Of a stretch of 64,000 nt of DNA, positions 46,521-57,341 are shown in pieces; position 1 is the first letter of the stretch, and each line of letters opens with the position of its first letter. This stretch comes from Linnemannia elongata (Eukaryota > Mortierellomycota > Mortierellomycetes > Mortierellales > Mortierellaceae). The DNA lies in contig JAXBDG010000017.1 of NCBI GenBank assembly GCA_036320915.1, positions 558,001-622,000 on the forward strand, in the 5' to 3' direction. The notes under the pieces are model-generated. The model saw only the letters and a program-made list of their open reading frames with translations, made no database searches and was not told the DNA's origin. Position numbers and translations under genes: made by a program.

Positions 46521-49500
46521 ATGAACAAAGGTGACCCACTACAGGAATGGGTCGACTTCCTCATAAAGTACGGCGGCCATTACGTCTTCGTCGGTCTCCC
46601 GTCCCTCCTTGCAATCTATGCACTTCGGAGTCGAAACCGATACCTGACCAAGACTCGTGGTAAACCCCCACACCGATACGGACGAACAGGGCTCATCTAT
46701 TGGCCCAGCCAGCTGTTCCTCTTTGTGGCCTGGTGTGCTATCCTGTCGCTGTCGTATTCCTTGGGCACAGGGCCGTATATCGCCACTGCGGATGGATTGT
46801 TGATGAGTACACCCTTGGTGCTTACTGCCTTGGTATGGTTGTTAGTTTTGTTTTGTTCAATGCTTTTGCTATTTGTGTTTGTGCACTGTGAGAGTGGATG
46901 TGGTTGCGGTGGTATTAGTAGGACAACAAAAAAAAAAAATTGAAGAAGTATCGATCTTTGAGGTTATGAGTACTTTTTTGTAACAAGGAGTTGAAAAATC
47001 CGAGGAACGTTTGTGTCTCTTTGACGTTGTAAGAAAAGGAGGTGCGGAGCAAGCAAGCCCAAGCTTCCTTATTCCTTTTGGATCTATTTTTCCAGGAGCA
47101 AATTTTTTCTTTTTCCATGAAAAAGGGCAACGCGGACATAGAATGGCACAGTTAAGCAATGATGCCACACAATCAGATGTGGGCTCCTCTGACGTCTTTG
47201 TGTTTATTTTGTTGCTTTTGTTTGTTTATCGTTCTCATGGCGTTGCCCTGACCATGCACAACAAAATCAGAAAAGGACTGGTCAAAAGAACAGACTTTCT
47301 TTACTTTTTGAAAATGACCATGGGATACCAAAAGGGCTAGATTCACTACAGGAGACAGACAACCCATTGCGATGCGTTAGAAGATAAGGGTTAGGACAGC
47401 AACAAATACAAAGAAAGCAAAATTGAAAAAAAGGACCTTGGTTCTACAACGAACACCGAAGAATGAAGGTTCAAATGCTAACAGTCAAAACACCTCTACT
47501 TTGCTTTGGTGATAGTGGTGCGCGCTGATTTTAAACAGGAACGAGCACAAATACGAGACTCGGTCCTCAGATACCCTCTTCATCTACTACCTCGTCACCC
47601 TCTTCGGCTCAGGACTCGCGCTCTTCATCCTCTTCAGCGAACATGACCGGTACCCAATCCTCCAGATGGACCCACCTCCTATCTTCGAGTACAAGATGGA
47701 CCCTTTTCGATACCTCTTGGTCTTCACAGGGGCCATTGGACTCGCCTTCTTCTTTGAGGCACTCCCTCGGGGTTGGACAAGAGTCCAGCGGGAGAGCAAG
47801 GCACAGGAAGGCCTCACGGCATACGACCAGGCCAATTGGTTCTCCAGACTCACCTTCCACTTTATGCAACCCTTGATGAGCCTGGGCGCTAAGAGGACCA
47901 TCACAGTCGAGGATCTGGACGAGAAAACACCTGAAGGAATGAAGGCTCGTGTCAACTGCGAGCTTATCTCGAGTATCTGGGACAAGAAGGCAGCGCGGTA
48001 CTACAAGCAAGTTAACAAGAAGAAGGCCAAGGGCTCAAAACGGATGCCAGCCCAACCATCTCTACTTCTCGCTGTCTTGAGCGTCAACACGTGGAGGATT
48101 ACCAAGATGATGGTTGTTCGGATGTTGAGCTTTGCCCTTCTCTTCGTGGCACCGTTCCTGTTCTCGTACCTACTTAAGTTTTTCACGGACTATGACGATG
48201 CGATCAAAAGAGGGAAGAAGCCCCCGGCTACGGCGAATGGACTGTTGATTGCAGTCGGGATCTTCGTGGGGACAATGGCGAGTGCAATCATGTTGACTGC
48301 GTCGTCGAATGAGTGCAGCGATATGGCTATCGAGGCACGCAGTGGACTCATCGCCATGATCTATCGCAAGTCCCTGAGGCTCTCACCAGCCGCCAGGAGC
48401 AAATCAACCCTCGGCGAAATCAGTAAGTGGATTTGTCACTGCTAATGTAAATGATGGTCATTGCAGGAGGAGGCGACTTGTGTAATGAGACTGACCCTTG
48501 CCATCGTTTTTAAATAGGCAACTACATGGCGGTTGACACTGAGAGCTGGATGGCGGCAGGAACTCTGCTTCCCTTGGTCCTTACAATTCCAGTCGAAATC
48601 GGTCTGGGAATCTGGCTGCTGTACCGTCTGTTGGGATGGTCACTTTTGGCTGGACTTGCTGTATTTGCAATTATCAGTCCCATCCAGACTCTATTTGCGT
48701 CATTCCTTCACTCTTACCAGAAGAACAAACTCAAGGCCATGGACAACCGCCTTCGTCTCATGACTGAGATCCTTGCCAACATCAAGATTGTCAAGCTCTA
48801 CTCCTGGTACGTCGTTTGATATTTTTGTATTCTAACAATACATGCAAAATAGGTAGCTCAAGTCGAACCTAACACGCACAATGTTCTTATGAACAATAAT
48901 TAATTAGGGAGGACGCTTTTCGCAAAAAGATTGGCATTTTGCGGGACCGGGAATTGGACGCACAACGGGCTTTATCCAGGGTGCGAGCTTTTCTACTCAT
49001 GGTCTTTTCGTCCGTCAATCTTTTGATGATCCTGGCCACATTTGCAGTATACTCGAACTTTGGAGGACCTGACTTCACACCAGCCGAGATGACACCTCAG
49101 ATCGTCTTTGTCGGAATCGCGTTGTTCACCATGATGAGTCGACCACTCGGCATTATCCCTCTCGCGATCTCTCACGTCATTCTGCTAAGGACATCCAACC
49201 GCAGGATTGCCTCGTTTTTGCTGTTGGAGGAGATTGACCCGACTGTGGTGGAGCGCCACGGTCGCCAGACTGCCCAACAAAAGGATGCAGATGGAAACGG
49301 AATCAACACTCAGCTCCCGGCGGTCGAAATTGAGAACGGGACTTTTGCATGGGACAAGGACTCAATCACAGTACCAGCTGCGCCCACGACTTCATTATCG
49401 CCTGCAGAAGCTGAACGGCAGCCATTGCTCGGGGACCGATCTTTGTCACCCTCAGGATCAGTGTCGCGCCCAACCTTAACCAATATTCAACTGTCGATTT

Positions 49501-52320
49501 TCGAAGGCAACTTGACTGCGATTGTAGGTCGAATTGGCCAGGGCAAGTCCTCGCTGTTGAGCGCCATCTTGGGCGAGATGTACAAGCTTGAAGGAACCGT
49601 CAGGACGTATGGCAGCATCGCCTACGTCCCTCAGCAGGCTTGGATTATCAATGCGACTGTGCGGGAGAATATTCTCCTTGGGAAGCCCTTTGACCAAGAG
49701 AAGTACGATCGGATTATCTATGCGTCGGGACTGAAGCCCGATATCGATATGCTTCCTGCAGAGGATCTGACTGAGATCGGGGAGCGAGGCATCAACTTGT
49801 CCGGTGGTCAGAAACAACGTGTCTCCCTTGCTCGTGCCGCTTACCAGGATGCCGACATCTACCTCTTGGATGACCCTCTCAGCGCTGTCGATGCTCATGT
49901 TGACCAGCACCTGTGGCACAACCTGATCGGACCCAGCGGACTGCTGAAGGACAAGACTCGGATTCTGATCACCCACGGCATTCATCACTTGAGCGAAGTC
50001 GACCAGATTGTTGTCATGAAAGACGGTACGATTTCGGAAGCTGGAGAATATCAACAACTCATGAAGGCCCAAGACGCTTTCTACCAGCTCATCTACGACT
50101 TTTCTGTCAAACGACAGCTCGACAACAGCCATTCCAAGGACGACAACACCGTTACACAAGTTGGTTCAGAGACCAATAAAACAGTTGGAGACGATGACAG
50201 CAAGGCTGAGGCGACTACGAAGAGTGCTTCGGCTGGCAAGACCATTGCCAAAACTGGCTCTGGTGGACTTGTAGGCAAGGAGAATGTTGAGGAGGGCAAG
50301 GTCGGCTGGCGCGTGTATTGGGACTATGCCCGAGCTGTGTAAGTTTGGCAATTTTTCTAATTGAACCGCGCAATATTCAAGCAACAACACTCACCCTGTT
50401 ATCCATTTGATATTTTAGCTCCTTTCATAGAGCGTTTATTTGCTTGTGCCTGTTTGGCGTTGCCCAAGCATGTCAGATCTCGACCAACTTTTGGCTGCGC
50501 TATTGGATCACGTCGGATGAGCGGGAAGGCGAGGAAGATCGGCCGGCTTATTTCTATCTTGTTGGTTATGCGTCCTTGGTACTTTTGTTCTTGGTGGTCG
50601 ATGTCACGGTGAACTACATGGCGAACGTCGTTTGTGGAATTCGAAGCGCCCGAATCCTATACAATGGACTGCTCACGCGCGTCTTGCGCTACCCCATGAG
50701 CACGTTTGACACCACTCCGTAAGTAAATAATATACCCAGCATCGCTGAATCTACCTGGAATGAGACGTTACAGCTATCTTATACTAATAACTATTTCGCG
50801 TGCAATTTCATAACTTATATAGTATGGGACGAATTGTCAACAGGTTCTCGTCGGATGTTGCGGCGATCGACAGCAATCTCCCCGAGCAGCTTCCAGGACT
50901 CCTAGGATTTGCGTCATCGGTTGTCGGGATCATTTGTGTGATTGGCTACTCGACGCCACTCTTTTTGTACGCGGTTCCTCCTCTGCTCTTGACCTTCTTG
51001 GTGATCCAGAATTACTACATCAAGACGTCTGGCGCCATCAAACGACTTGTTTCGGTCACAAAGTCGCCACTCTACCAGCATTTTGGCGAATCACTTGCCG
51101 GTGTTTCGACCATTCGATCCTTGGACGGCTTGCAGAGCCAGTTTATTACAGAGAATGAGAGTCGGACGGATGCTATTGCACGCAAGACCGATACGTTTAT
51201 GCTGACCAACCGTTGGCTGACGATCCGGATTCAGGCCATTTCTGCCTCGGTCATTCTTTCGGCGGCGGTGCTTGCGGTGCTGAACGTGGAGCGATTGGAT
51301 CCAAGTCTGGTCGGGTTGGCGATGACCTATGCGCTGAGTCTGACCAACGTGGTCGTTATTTTGGTCCGCACTGCCAGCGATGTCCAAAACCAGTTCGTCA
51401 GTGTCGAGCGGATCCGAGAGTACTCGGAGAAGCCCGTAGAGGCGCCCTTGGAGGTTGCTCACAGTGAGCTTCCAGAGAACTGGCCGGAGCATGGCAGGAT
51501 CACGTTCAACAAGTACTCGGCGCGGTACCGACAGGGACTGGATCTTTCTCTAAAGGATGTCACGTTTACGGTCGAGCCTCAGGAGAAGGTCGGCATTGTT
51601 GGAAGGACTGGAGCGGGCAAGTCGTCGTTGACATTGGCACTTTTCAGGATCATTGAAGCTGCGGACAGCTTCTGGGCGCTGGCGAGTGATCCCTCAAGAC
51701 CCGAGCTGCCGATGGGCGACTGTTTGGATAACTTTGGATGCGCTGCAGGCGGTTCGATTGAGATTGATGGAGTCGATATTGCTAGCATTGGACTAAGACA
51801 ACTTCGAAAGCATCTTTCAATCATCCCGCAGGATCCGACTCTTTTCGCGGGAACAGTTCGTGAAAACCTGGATCCATTCTTTGAGCTTGAAGATAGTGCT
51901 TTGTGGGAAGCGTTGGAACGGGCACATTTGAAGGACTTTATCGGGTCGTTGCCGGGTGGGTTATCGTTTGAGGTGTCGGCCAACGGTGACAACTTTTCGA
52001 TGGGCCAGAGATCGTTGATCTGTCTTGCACGGGCTTTGCTTCGCAAGACAAAAGTCTTGGTCTTGGACGAGGCGACTGCTGCCGTCGATATTGAGACGGA
52101 CGAGTTGATCCAGAAGACTATCCGGGCTGAGTTCAAGGACAGGACGATTCTGACAATTGCGCACCGGATCAAGACTGTGATGGATTCTGATAAAGTCTTG
52201 GTATTGGAGAATGGACGCGTTCAGGAGTTTGAGGAGCCAAAGTCGTTGTTGACGAGGAGGGACTCGTTGTTTTATCGACTTGCTGAGCAGGCAGGTGAAC
52301 TAGATATTCGCCGTCGTTAG
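46521..52320 (+). CDS. ABCC-type (MRP/YCF1-like) ABC transporter, full length
   Basis: Likely an ATP-driven exporter of conjugates or xenobiotics in the vacuolar or plasma membrane. Six exons: 46521-46840, 47539-48422, 48518-48806, 48908-50338, 50419-50718, 50823-52320, giving 1573 residues. Order: TMD0 helices (VFVGLPSLLAIYAL, LFLFVAWCAILSLSYSLG), TMD1, NBD1, TMD2, NBD2. NBD1 has Walker A GRIGQGKSS (705-713), signature LSGGQKQR (795-802) and Walker B LLDD, the usual ABCC change from Glu to Asp. NBD2 has GRTGAGKSS (1335-1343), a degenerate signature FSMGQRSL (from 1466) and Walker B LDEATAAVD (from 1489). A ~30-residue insert follows Walker A in NBD2. The first intron's donor is uncertain: GTTAGT at 46841 or GTTTTG at 46850. 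Confidence 0.93.
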
Positions 52321-52669
52321 AGTGTTTTTCTTCACTGTCATATATACCATAAACACCATCGACACATTGTTCTCCATTCGTCGACAGGGATAGACGTCTT
52401 GTAGCAGCCAAGCGTTCATAGCAACGTTGCTTTTAGATCCTTCGATGGCGGCTCTTTTAAATCCTTGCTTCATTCAAATTCCAGGTCGCTTCGTCGATGC
52501 CTTGTTCATTGTAGGAACTAAAGCTCCTTTATTTATTCACTGAAGCCCATTGTGGTAGAAAATGAAGTGATTAGATTAGAGCAGACAGAAGTGTATGGAT
52601 AGAAGTTTGGTGAGAAGGAAAATGAGAGGAACTTTTTACTCTTGATAACCCTTGGTACGGTATGAATGG
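52321..52669. other. ABC transporter 3' end and type 2 flank of copy I
   Basis: From about 52390 the sequence matches the flank of E (from about 14880), including AGCCAAGCGTTCATAGCAAC and AGATTAGAGCAGACAGAAGT. The conserved gene block therefore meets the right F-box/LRR cluster within about 70 bp of the ABC stop. Confidence 0.7.
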
Positions 52670-54331
52670 TCACTGAAGACGGACGCCTGTAATGGTCACA
52701 GTCCTGTTGGTTTTGAGCGCCTCAGACAGTGCCTGAACTCCATTGTCTCCGATCGGGTTGTATTGTAAGTTCAAAGTGGTCATAGTCCTGTTGGTTTTGA
52801 GTGCCTCTGACAGCGCTTGGGCTCCATTGTCTCTAATCGAGTTTCGGCTCAAGTGCAAAGTGGTCAGAGCCGAGTTGGTCTTGAATGACTCGGACAGAAC
52901 CTGAACTCCGTTGGATCCGATTCTGTTGTTATCCAAGTACAACGTGGTCACAGTCGAGTTGGTCTCGATTGCCTCAGACAGCGCCTGGGCTCCGTTGTGT
53001 CCGATATAGTTGGATCTTATGTGCAAAGTGGTGAGAGTCGAGTTGATCTTGAGAGTGTCAGACAGCGCCTGAGCTCCGCTGGGCCTGATTTTGTTGTTGT
53101 CCAAGTCCAACGTAGTCAGAGTTGAGTTGGTCCTGAGTGCGTCGGACAGTGCCTGGGCTCCGTTGGGTCCAATATTGTTGCCCCCCAAGTTCAAAGTGGT
53201 CAGAATTGAGTTGGTCTTGAGTGCCTCGGACAGTGCCTGAGCTCCGTAGGGTCCAATCGAGTTCCCTCGTAAGTTCAAAATGGTCAGAGTCGAGTTGGAC
53301 TTGAGTGCCTCGGACAGCGCCTGAGTTTCGTTGTCTCCGATCAAGTTGCAGCACAAGCTCAAAGTGGTCAGTGTCGAGTTGATCTTGAGTACTTCGGACA
53401 GCGCCTGAGTTCCGCTGTTTCCGATAAAGTTGTTGTACAAGTTCAAAGTGGTCAGAGCCGAGTTGATCTTGAGTGCCTCAGCCAGCGCCTGAACTCCGTT
53501 GTCTCCGATCAAGTTGTCAGACAATTCCAAAGTGGTCAGAGTCGAGTTGGTCTTGAGTGCCTCGGACAGCGCATGAGATCCGCTGAGTTTGATCGTGTTG
53601 GTGGACAAGTCCAACGTGGTAAGGGTAGAGTTGATCTTCAGCGCCACAGACAGCGCCTGAGCTCCATGGGGTCCGATCTCGTTATCGCGCAAGTTCAAAA
53701 TGGCCAACGTCGAGTTAACCTTGAGTGCTTCAGACAGCGCCCGAGCTCCGGCGGGTCCGATCGAGTTGTTGACTACTACCAAAGTGGTCAGATTCGGGTT
53801 GCTCTTGAGTGCCTCGGACAGCGCCTGGGCTCCATCAGGTCCGATATCGTTGCCTTCCAAGATCAACTTAGTCAGAGTCGAGTTTCTCTTAAGTACCTCA
53901 GACAAGGCCTGAACTCCGTTGAGTCCGATCAAGTTGTTATACAAGTTCAAAGTTGTTAGAGTCGAGTTGGTCCTAAGTGCTTCGAACATTGCCTGAGCTC
54001 CGTCGGGTCCGATCGCGTTGCCCTCCAAGATCAAAGTAGCCAGAGTCGAGTTGGCCACGATGCTAGCAGCTATATCTCGCATAGATGAGGATGGTATGTT
54101 TTTAAATGCAGATCTCTGAATCACTAGGCGCCGTATAAGGTGTTTGTGTATTTCAAAAGATTCCATGCTGAAGCCATGTTTTGACAATACGACAGAGTTG
54201 TAGAGGGGCGGAGTAAAGGAGTCGTTCCATTCCTGGCATACACGGGCACAGGACGCGAGCTCTTTGCGACCAAGACTGGTGGCAATTCTTGAGCGAATCT
54301 CAGGCAAATCGAGAGGATGTGTATGGGACAT
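52670..54331 (-). CDS. F-box-like/RNI-type LRR protein, copy I
   Basis: The product is 553 residues from the ATG at 54331 (MSHTHPLDLPEIRSRIATSL, then CARVCQEWNDSFTPPL). Sixteen LRR units and a cap ending GVRLQ follow. The final Gln and the type 2 3' flank place it with E and K. Its units are more diverse than those of most copies (for example VVVNNSIGPAG and SLCCNLIGDNETQ), which suggests an older array. The frame upstream of the ATG is not hydrophobic in phase, unlike E and K. It lies tail-on to the ABC transporter, 349 bp away. Role by analogy as for the other copies. Confidence 0.92.
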   Translation of the reverse strand: MSHTHPLDLPEIRSRIATSLGRKELASCARVCQEWNDSFTPPLYNSVVLSKHGFSMESFEIHKHLIRRLVIQRSAFKNIPSSSMRDIAASIVANSTLATLILEGNAIGPDGAQAMFEALRTNSTLTTLNLYNNLIGLNGVQALSEVLKRNSTLTKLILEGNDIGPDGAQALSEALKSNPNLTTLVVVNNSIGPAGARALSEALKVNSTLAILNLRDNEIGPHGAQALSVALKINSTLTTLDLSTNTIKLSGSHALSEALKTNSTLTTLELSDNLIGDNGVQALAEALKINSALTTLNLYNNFIGNSGTQALSEVLKINSTLTTLSLCCNLIGDNETQALSEALKSNSTLTILNLRGNSIGPYGAQALSEALKTNSILTTLNLGGNNIGPNGAQALSDALRTNSTLTTLDLDNNKIRPSGAQALSDTLKINSTLTTLHIRSNYIGHNGAQALSEAIETNSTVTTLYLDNNRIGSNGVQVLSESFKTNSALTTLHLSRNSIRDNGAQALSEALKTNRTMTTLNLQYNPIGDNGVQALSEALKTNRTVTITGVRLQ

Positions 54332-54797
54332 GATATTCACAAGGAAATTCAGTGACAAGCGTGACGGGAATGATATTGAGGACAGCAATGATGAGATCGC
54401 AGGGTGGTGCGATTACGAGGGAAGGAATGAAGAAAGAGAGAGGCAAGGAAGAAAAAAAATGGAATGAAAAAGATGGCAGCGATGTTCCCTGTCGACTTTG
54501 GGTTCAGAATTTCTTACAAAGATATTTACTGCGGCAAGGTCATCGAAGGTTGCTTAAGAGTGGTTCAAAATCAAAATACCGCTTTGAGAGACTTATAAGA
54601 GCCAGACGGAGAACGACGTGACCAGGACCGCTTTGAGGAACAGTTTTTTATAGGCTGAGAGGAGAAGCCAATTTAGGTACACATGGGATATGGGAAAAAA
54701 TACATGGTCTATCTGGATCCTCTTTTCCTTGCTCACTCTCATCGATGCAGTCATCTGGACACGTATACTCACCCTCCGTTTGTCTCTCTCTCTCCCT

Positions 54798-54841
<44 letters not shown>

Positions 54842-55760
54842 CTTTAGAGAATCTCACTACAAACCCTTGTCCTACAGGGCGGAGCTGTACTGCCTCTGTT
54901 TCTCGTTTCATTCTCAAATGTATGTGTTTAGGCGACATAATAATAAACTTCTTGAATAAACACTAGGGGTCAACTGAATCAACAAGAAGATGAAAGGCGT
55001 GCCATGGCAGCGACGTCCTAGACCCCCATGGCTCCGTCTGACTTTCTTTGTCAATATCAGGTTACATGATCGCACTCTGTAATGCAGATGTTGATCGATT
55101 GAATGTGTGTCGCTCATAGTCAAGGGTGATGAATCTTGTATTTAGCCTAGTTACAAGAAAAAAAGGTGCGTTGTTTTCCTTTCACTTCTGTTTCTTCAAA
55201 CTCTCCGTCCTCCAAGATTGGCGTACACAATACAACCCTCCACACTTCTTGTTTATATCGCAAATAAATAATAGAGAAAAAGAAACACTCATGGGCTTTC
55301 AAACGGATTATTCACCGACTCACCATGTAAAGAAAAAAGAACGAGATGTTGTTGAGGTAAATGAAGGTCTTCTTCCTATACCACCGGGACCCTTACATCG
55401 TCGACTTCAGCTTGGAGAAGTATCAAAAAAAAGGAAGATCTTAAAGGGAAAGGAAACTTCCTTTGCTCGTAAAAAGCATCCTCATATTGCCAATGTGTCT
55501 TGACAAGAAAAACCCCCCCTCCATTTCAGCTATGCAAAACGACCAGCCTGATTTCTTTAAAGACTTTACTCAATGATGGTCTTTTTGAATTGACGTTTAC
55601 TTGTGAATAAAGAATTAAGACCGTTGGAAGACAAGAGAATCTCTTCATGCTGTGGTATTCTTGGAGCAGGACAAGAAGAGGTCCGGAAGGTGGAGGACCT
55701 TTATTGATATGGGTATAAAATATATAACTCTCGCTATCGTCACCATCAGGATATGAACGG
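54332..55760. repeat. Spacer I/J: diverged, inverted family spacer sequence
   Basis: It contains the leader of I (to about 54480). Then come spacer fragments also found near 12.6-13.9 and 61.7-62.7 kb, for example CTTTGAGAGACTTATAAGAG. Last is the type 1 3' flank of J (about 55100-55760) in reverse orientation. No gene is supported. Confidence 0.65.
54798..54841. repeat. Poly(T) tract, 44 nt
   Basis: The longest homopolymer in the window. It follows TCTCTCTCCC, so it corresponds to the A-run-plus-GA site of the C/D spacer in reverse orientation. Confidence 0.95.
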
Positions 55761-57341
55761 TCACCGAAATTGTACACCCACAATGGTTACAGTTCGGTTG
55801 GTTTTGAGTGCCTCCGACAGCGCCTGAGCTCCGCCGGAACCAATTTTGTTGTCGCCCAGGCTCAAAGTGGTCAGAGTCGAGTTGATCTTGAGGGTTTCAG
55901 ACAGCGCCTGAGCACCATTGATTCTAATATTGTTGTGCCACAAGTTCAAAGTGGTTAGAGTCGAGTTGGTCTTGAGTGCCTCGGAAAGCGCCTGAGATCC
56001 CTCGGGTCCGATCGAGCACCACATTAGGTCCAAAGTAGTCAGGTTCGAGTTGGTCTTGAGTGCCTCAGACAGCGCCTGAGCTCCATTGGGTCCGATATTG
56101 TTGCTGGACAACTCCAAAGTGATCAAAGTCGAGTTGATCTTGAGTGCCTCAGACAGCGCCTGAGCTCCTTTGGGTCCGATATTGTTGTTCCTCAAGTCCA
56201 AAGCCGTCAGAGTCGAGTTGATCTTGAGTGCCCCAGACAGCACCTGAGCTCCGATGGGTCCGATCCAGTTGTTCCATAAGTTTAAAGTAGTCAGAGTCGA
56301 GTTGTTCTTGAGTGCCTCAGACAGCGCCTGGGCTCCGTCGTCTCGGATCGAGTTCCCCCCAAGGTCCAAAGTAGTCAGAGTCGAGTTGTTCTTGAGTGCC
56401 TCAGACAGCGCCTGAGCTCCATTGTCTCTGGTCGAATTGTAGTTCAAGTTCAACATGACCAAAGTCGAGTTAGTCTTGAGTGCCTCGGACAGCGCCTGAG
56501 TTCCGTCGGGTCCGATCGAGTTCCCCCCAAGGTGCAAAGTGTTCAATGTCGAGTTATTCTTGAGTGCTTCGGACAGCGCCTGAGTTCCGTCGGGTCCGAT
56601 CGAGTTCCCCCCAAGGTCCAAAGTGCTCAAGGTCGCGTTGTTCTTGAGTGCCTCGGACAGCGCTTGGGCTCCGTGTTCTCTAATCGAGTTGAATCCTAAG
56701 TCCAACGTAGTCAGAGTTGAGTTGGTCTTGAGTGCGTCCGACAATGCCCATGCTCCGTCGGGTCCAATCGAGTTCCACCCAAGGTCCAAAGTGTTCAAGG
56801 TCGAGTTGGTCCTGAGTGCCTCAGATAGCGCCTGAGCTCCGCTGGGCCCGATTTTGTTGTCCGCCAAGTTCAAAGTGGTCAGAGCCGAGTTGATCTTGAG
56901 TGCCTCAGACAGCGCTTGAGCACCGTTGGATTCAATGTCGTTTTTATGTAGGTTCAGAATGATCAAGGTCGAGTTGATCTTGAGTGCCTCAGAAAGCGCC
57001 TGTGCTCCGTCAGATCCGATCACGTTGTTGTCCAAGTTCAAAGTGGCCAGAGTCGAGTTAGCCACAACGCTAGCAACTATATCTCGTGCAGATGAGAACG
57101 GTAGGTTTTCATATGCAGATCTCTGAATCACTAGGTGTCGTATAAGGTTCTTGTTTCTCTCGAAAGATCCCATGCTGAGGCCCTGCTCCGACAATACAAC
57201 AGAGTTGTATAGTAGAGGAGTAAAGGAGTCGTTCCAATCCTGACATACACGTGCACAGGACGCGAGGTCGTTGAGACGAAGCTTGCTGGCAATTCTCGAG
57301 CAAATCTCAGGTAACTCGAGGGGATGTGCCCGGGACATCAT
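55761..57341 (-). CDS. F-box-like/RNI-type LRR protein, copy J
   Basis: The product is 526 residues from the ATG at 57341 (MMSRAHPLELPEICSRIASK, then CARVCQDWNDSFTPLL). Fifteen LRR units and a cap ending GVQFR follow. The first ~145 nt are nearly identical to those of H, through the large inverted repeat. After VVLSEQGLS the sequence departs from H and resembles G in that segment (SEQGLSMESF in G), so J looks like a mosaic. Units 6, 7 and 9 are near copies of one another (GGNSIGPDG, GGNSIRDDG), a sign of recent unit duplication. Divergent partner of K. Confidence 0.92.
   Translation of the reverse strand: MMSRAHPLELPEICSRIASKLRLNDLASCARVCQDWNDSFTPLLYNSVVLSEQGLSMGSFERNKNLIRHLVIQRSAYENLPFSSARDIVASVVANSTLATLNLDNNVIGSDGAQALSEALKINSTLIILNLHKNDIESNGAQALSEALKINSALTTLNLADNKIGPSGAQALSEALRTNSTLNTLDLGWNSIGPDGAWALSDALKTNSTLTTLDLGFNSIREHGAQALSEALKNNATLSTLDLGGNSIGPDGTQALSEALKNNSTLNTLHLGGNSIGPDGTQALSEALKTNSTLVMLNLNYNSTRDNGAQALSEALKNNSTLTTLDLGGNSIRDDGAQALSEALKNNSTLTTLNLWNNWIGPIGAQVLSGALKINSTLTALDLRNNNIGPKGAQALSEALKINSTLITLELSSNNIGPNGAQALSEALKTNSNLTTLDLMWCSIGPEGSQALSEALKTNSTLTTLNLWHNNIRINGAQALSETLKINSTLTTLSLGDNKIGSGGAQALSEALKTNRTVTIVGVQFR

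Noticed and set aside
47011..47340. Open frame inside the first ABC intron
   Set aside because: Low complexity, no domain, and it would not join in phase with the flanking exons.
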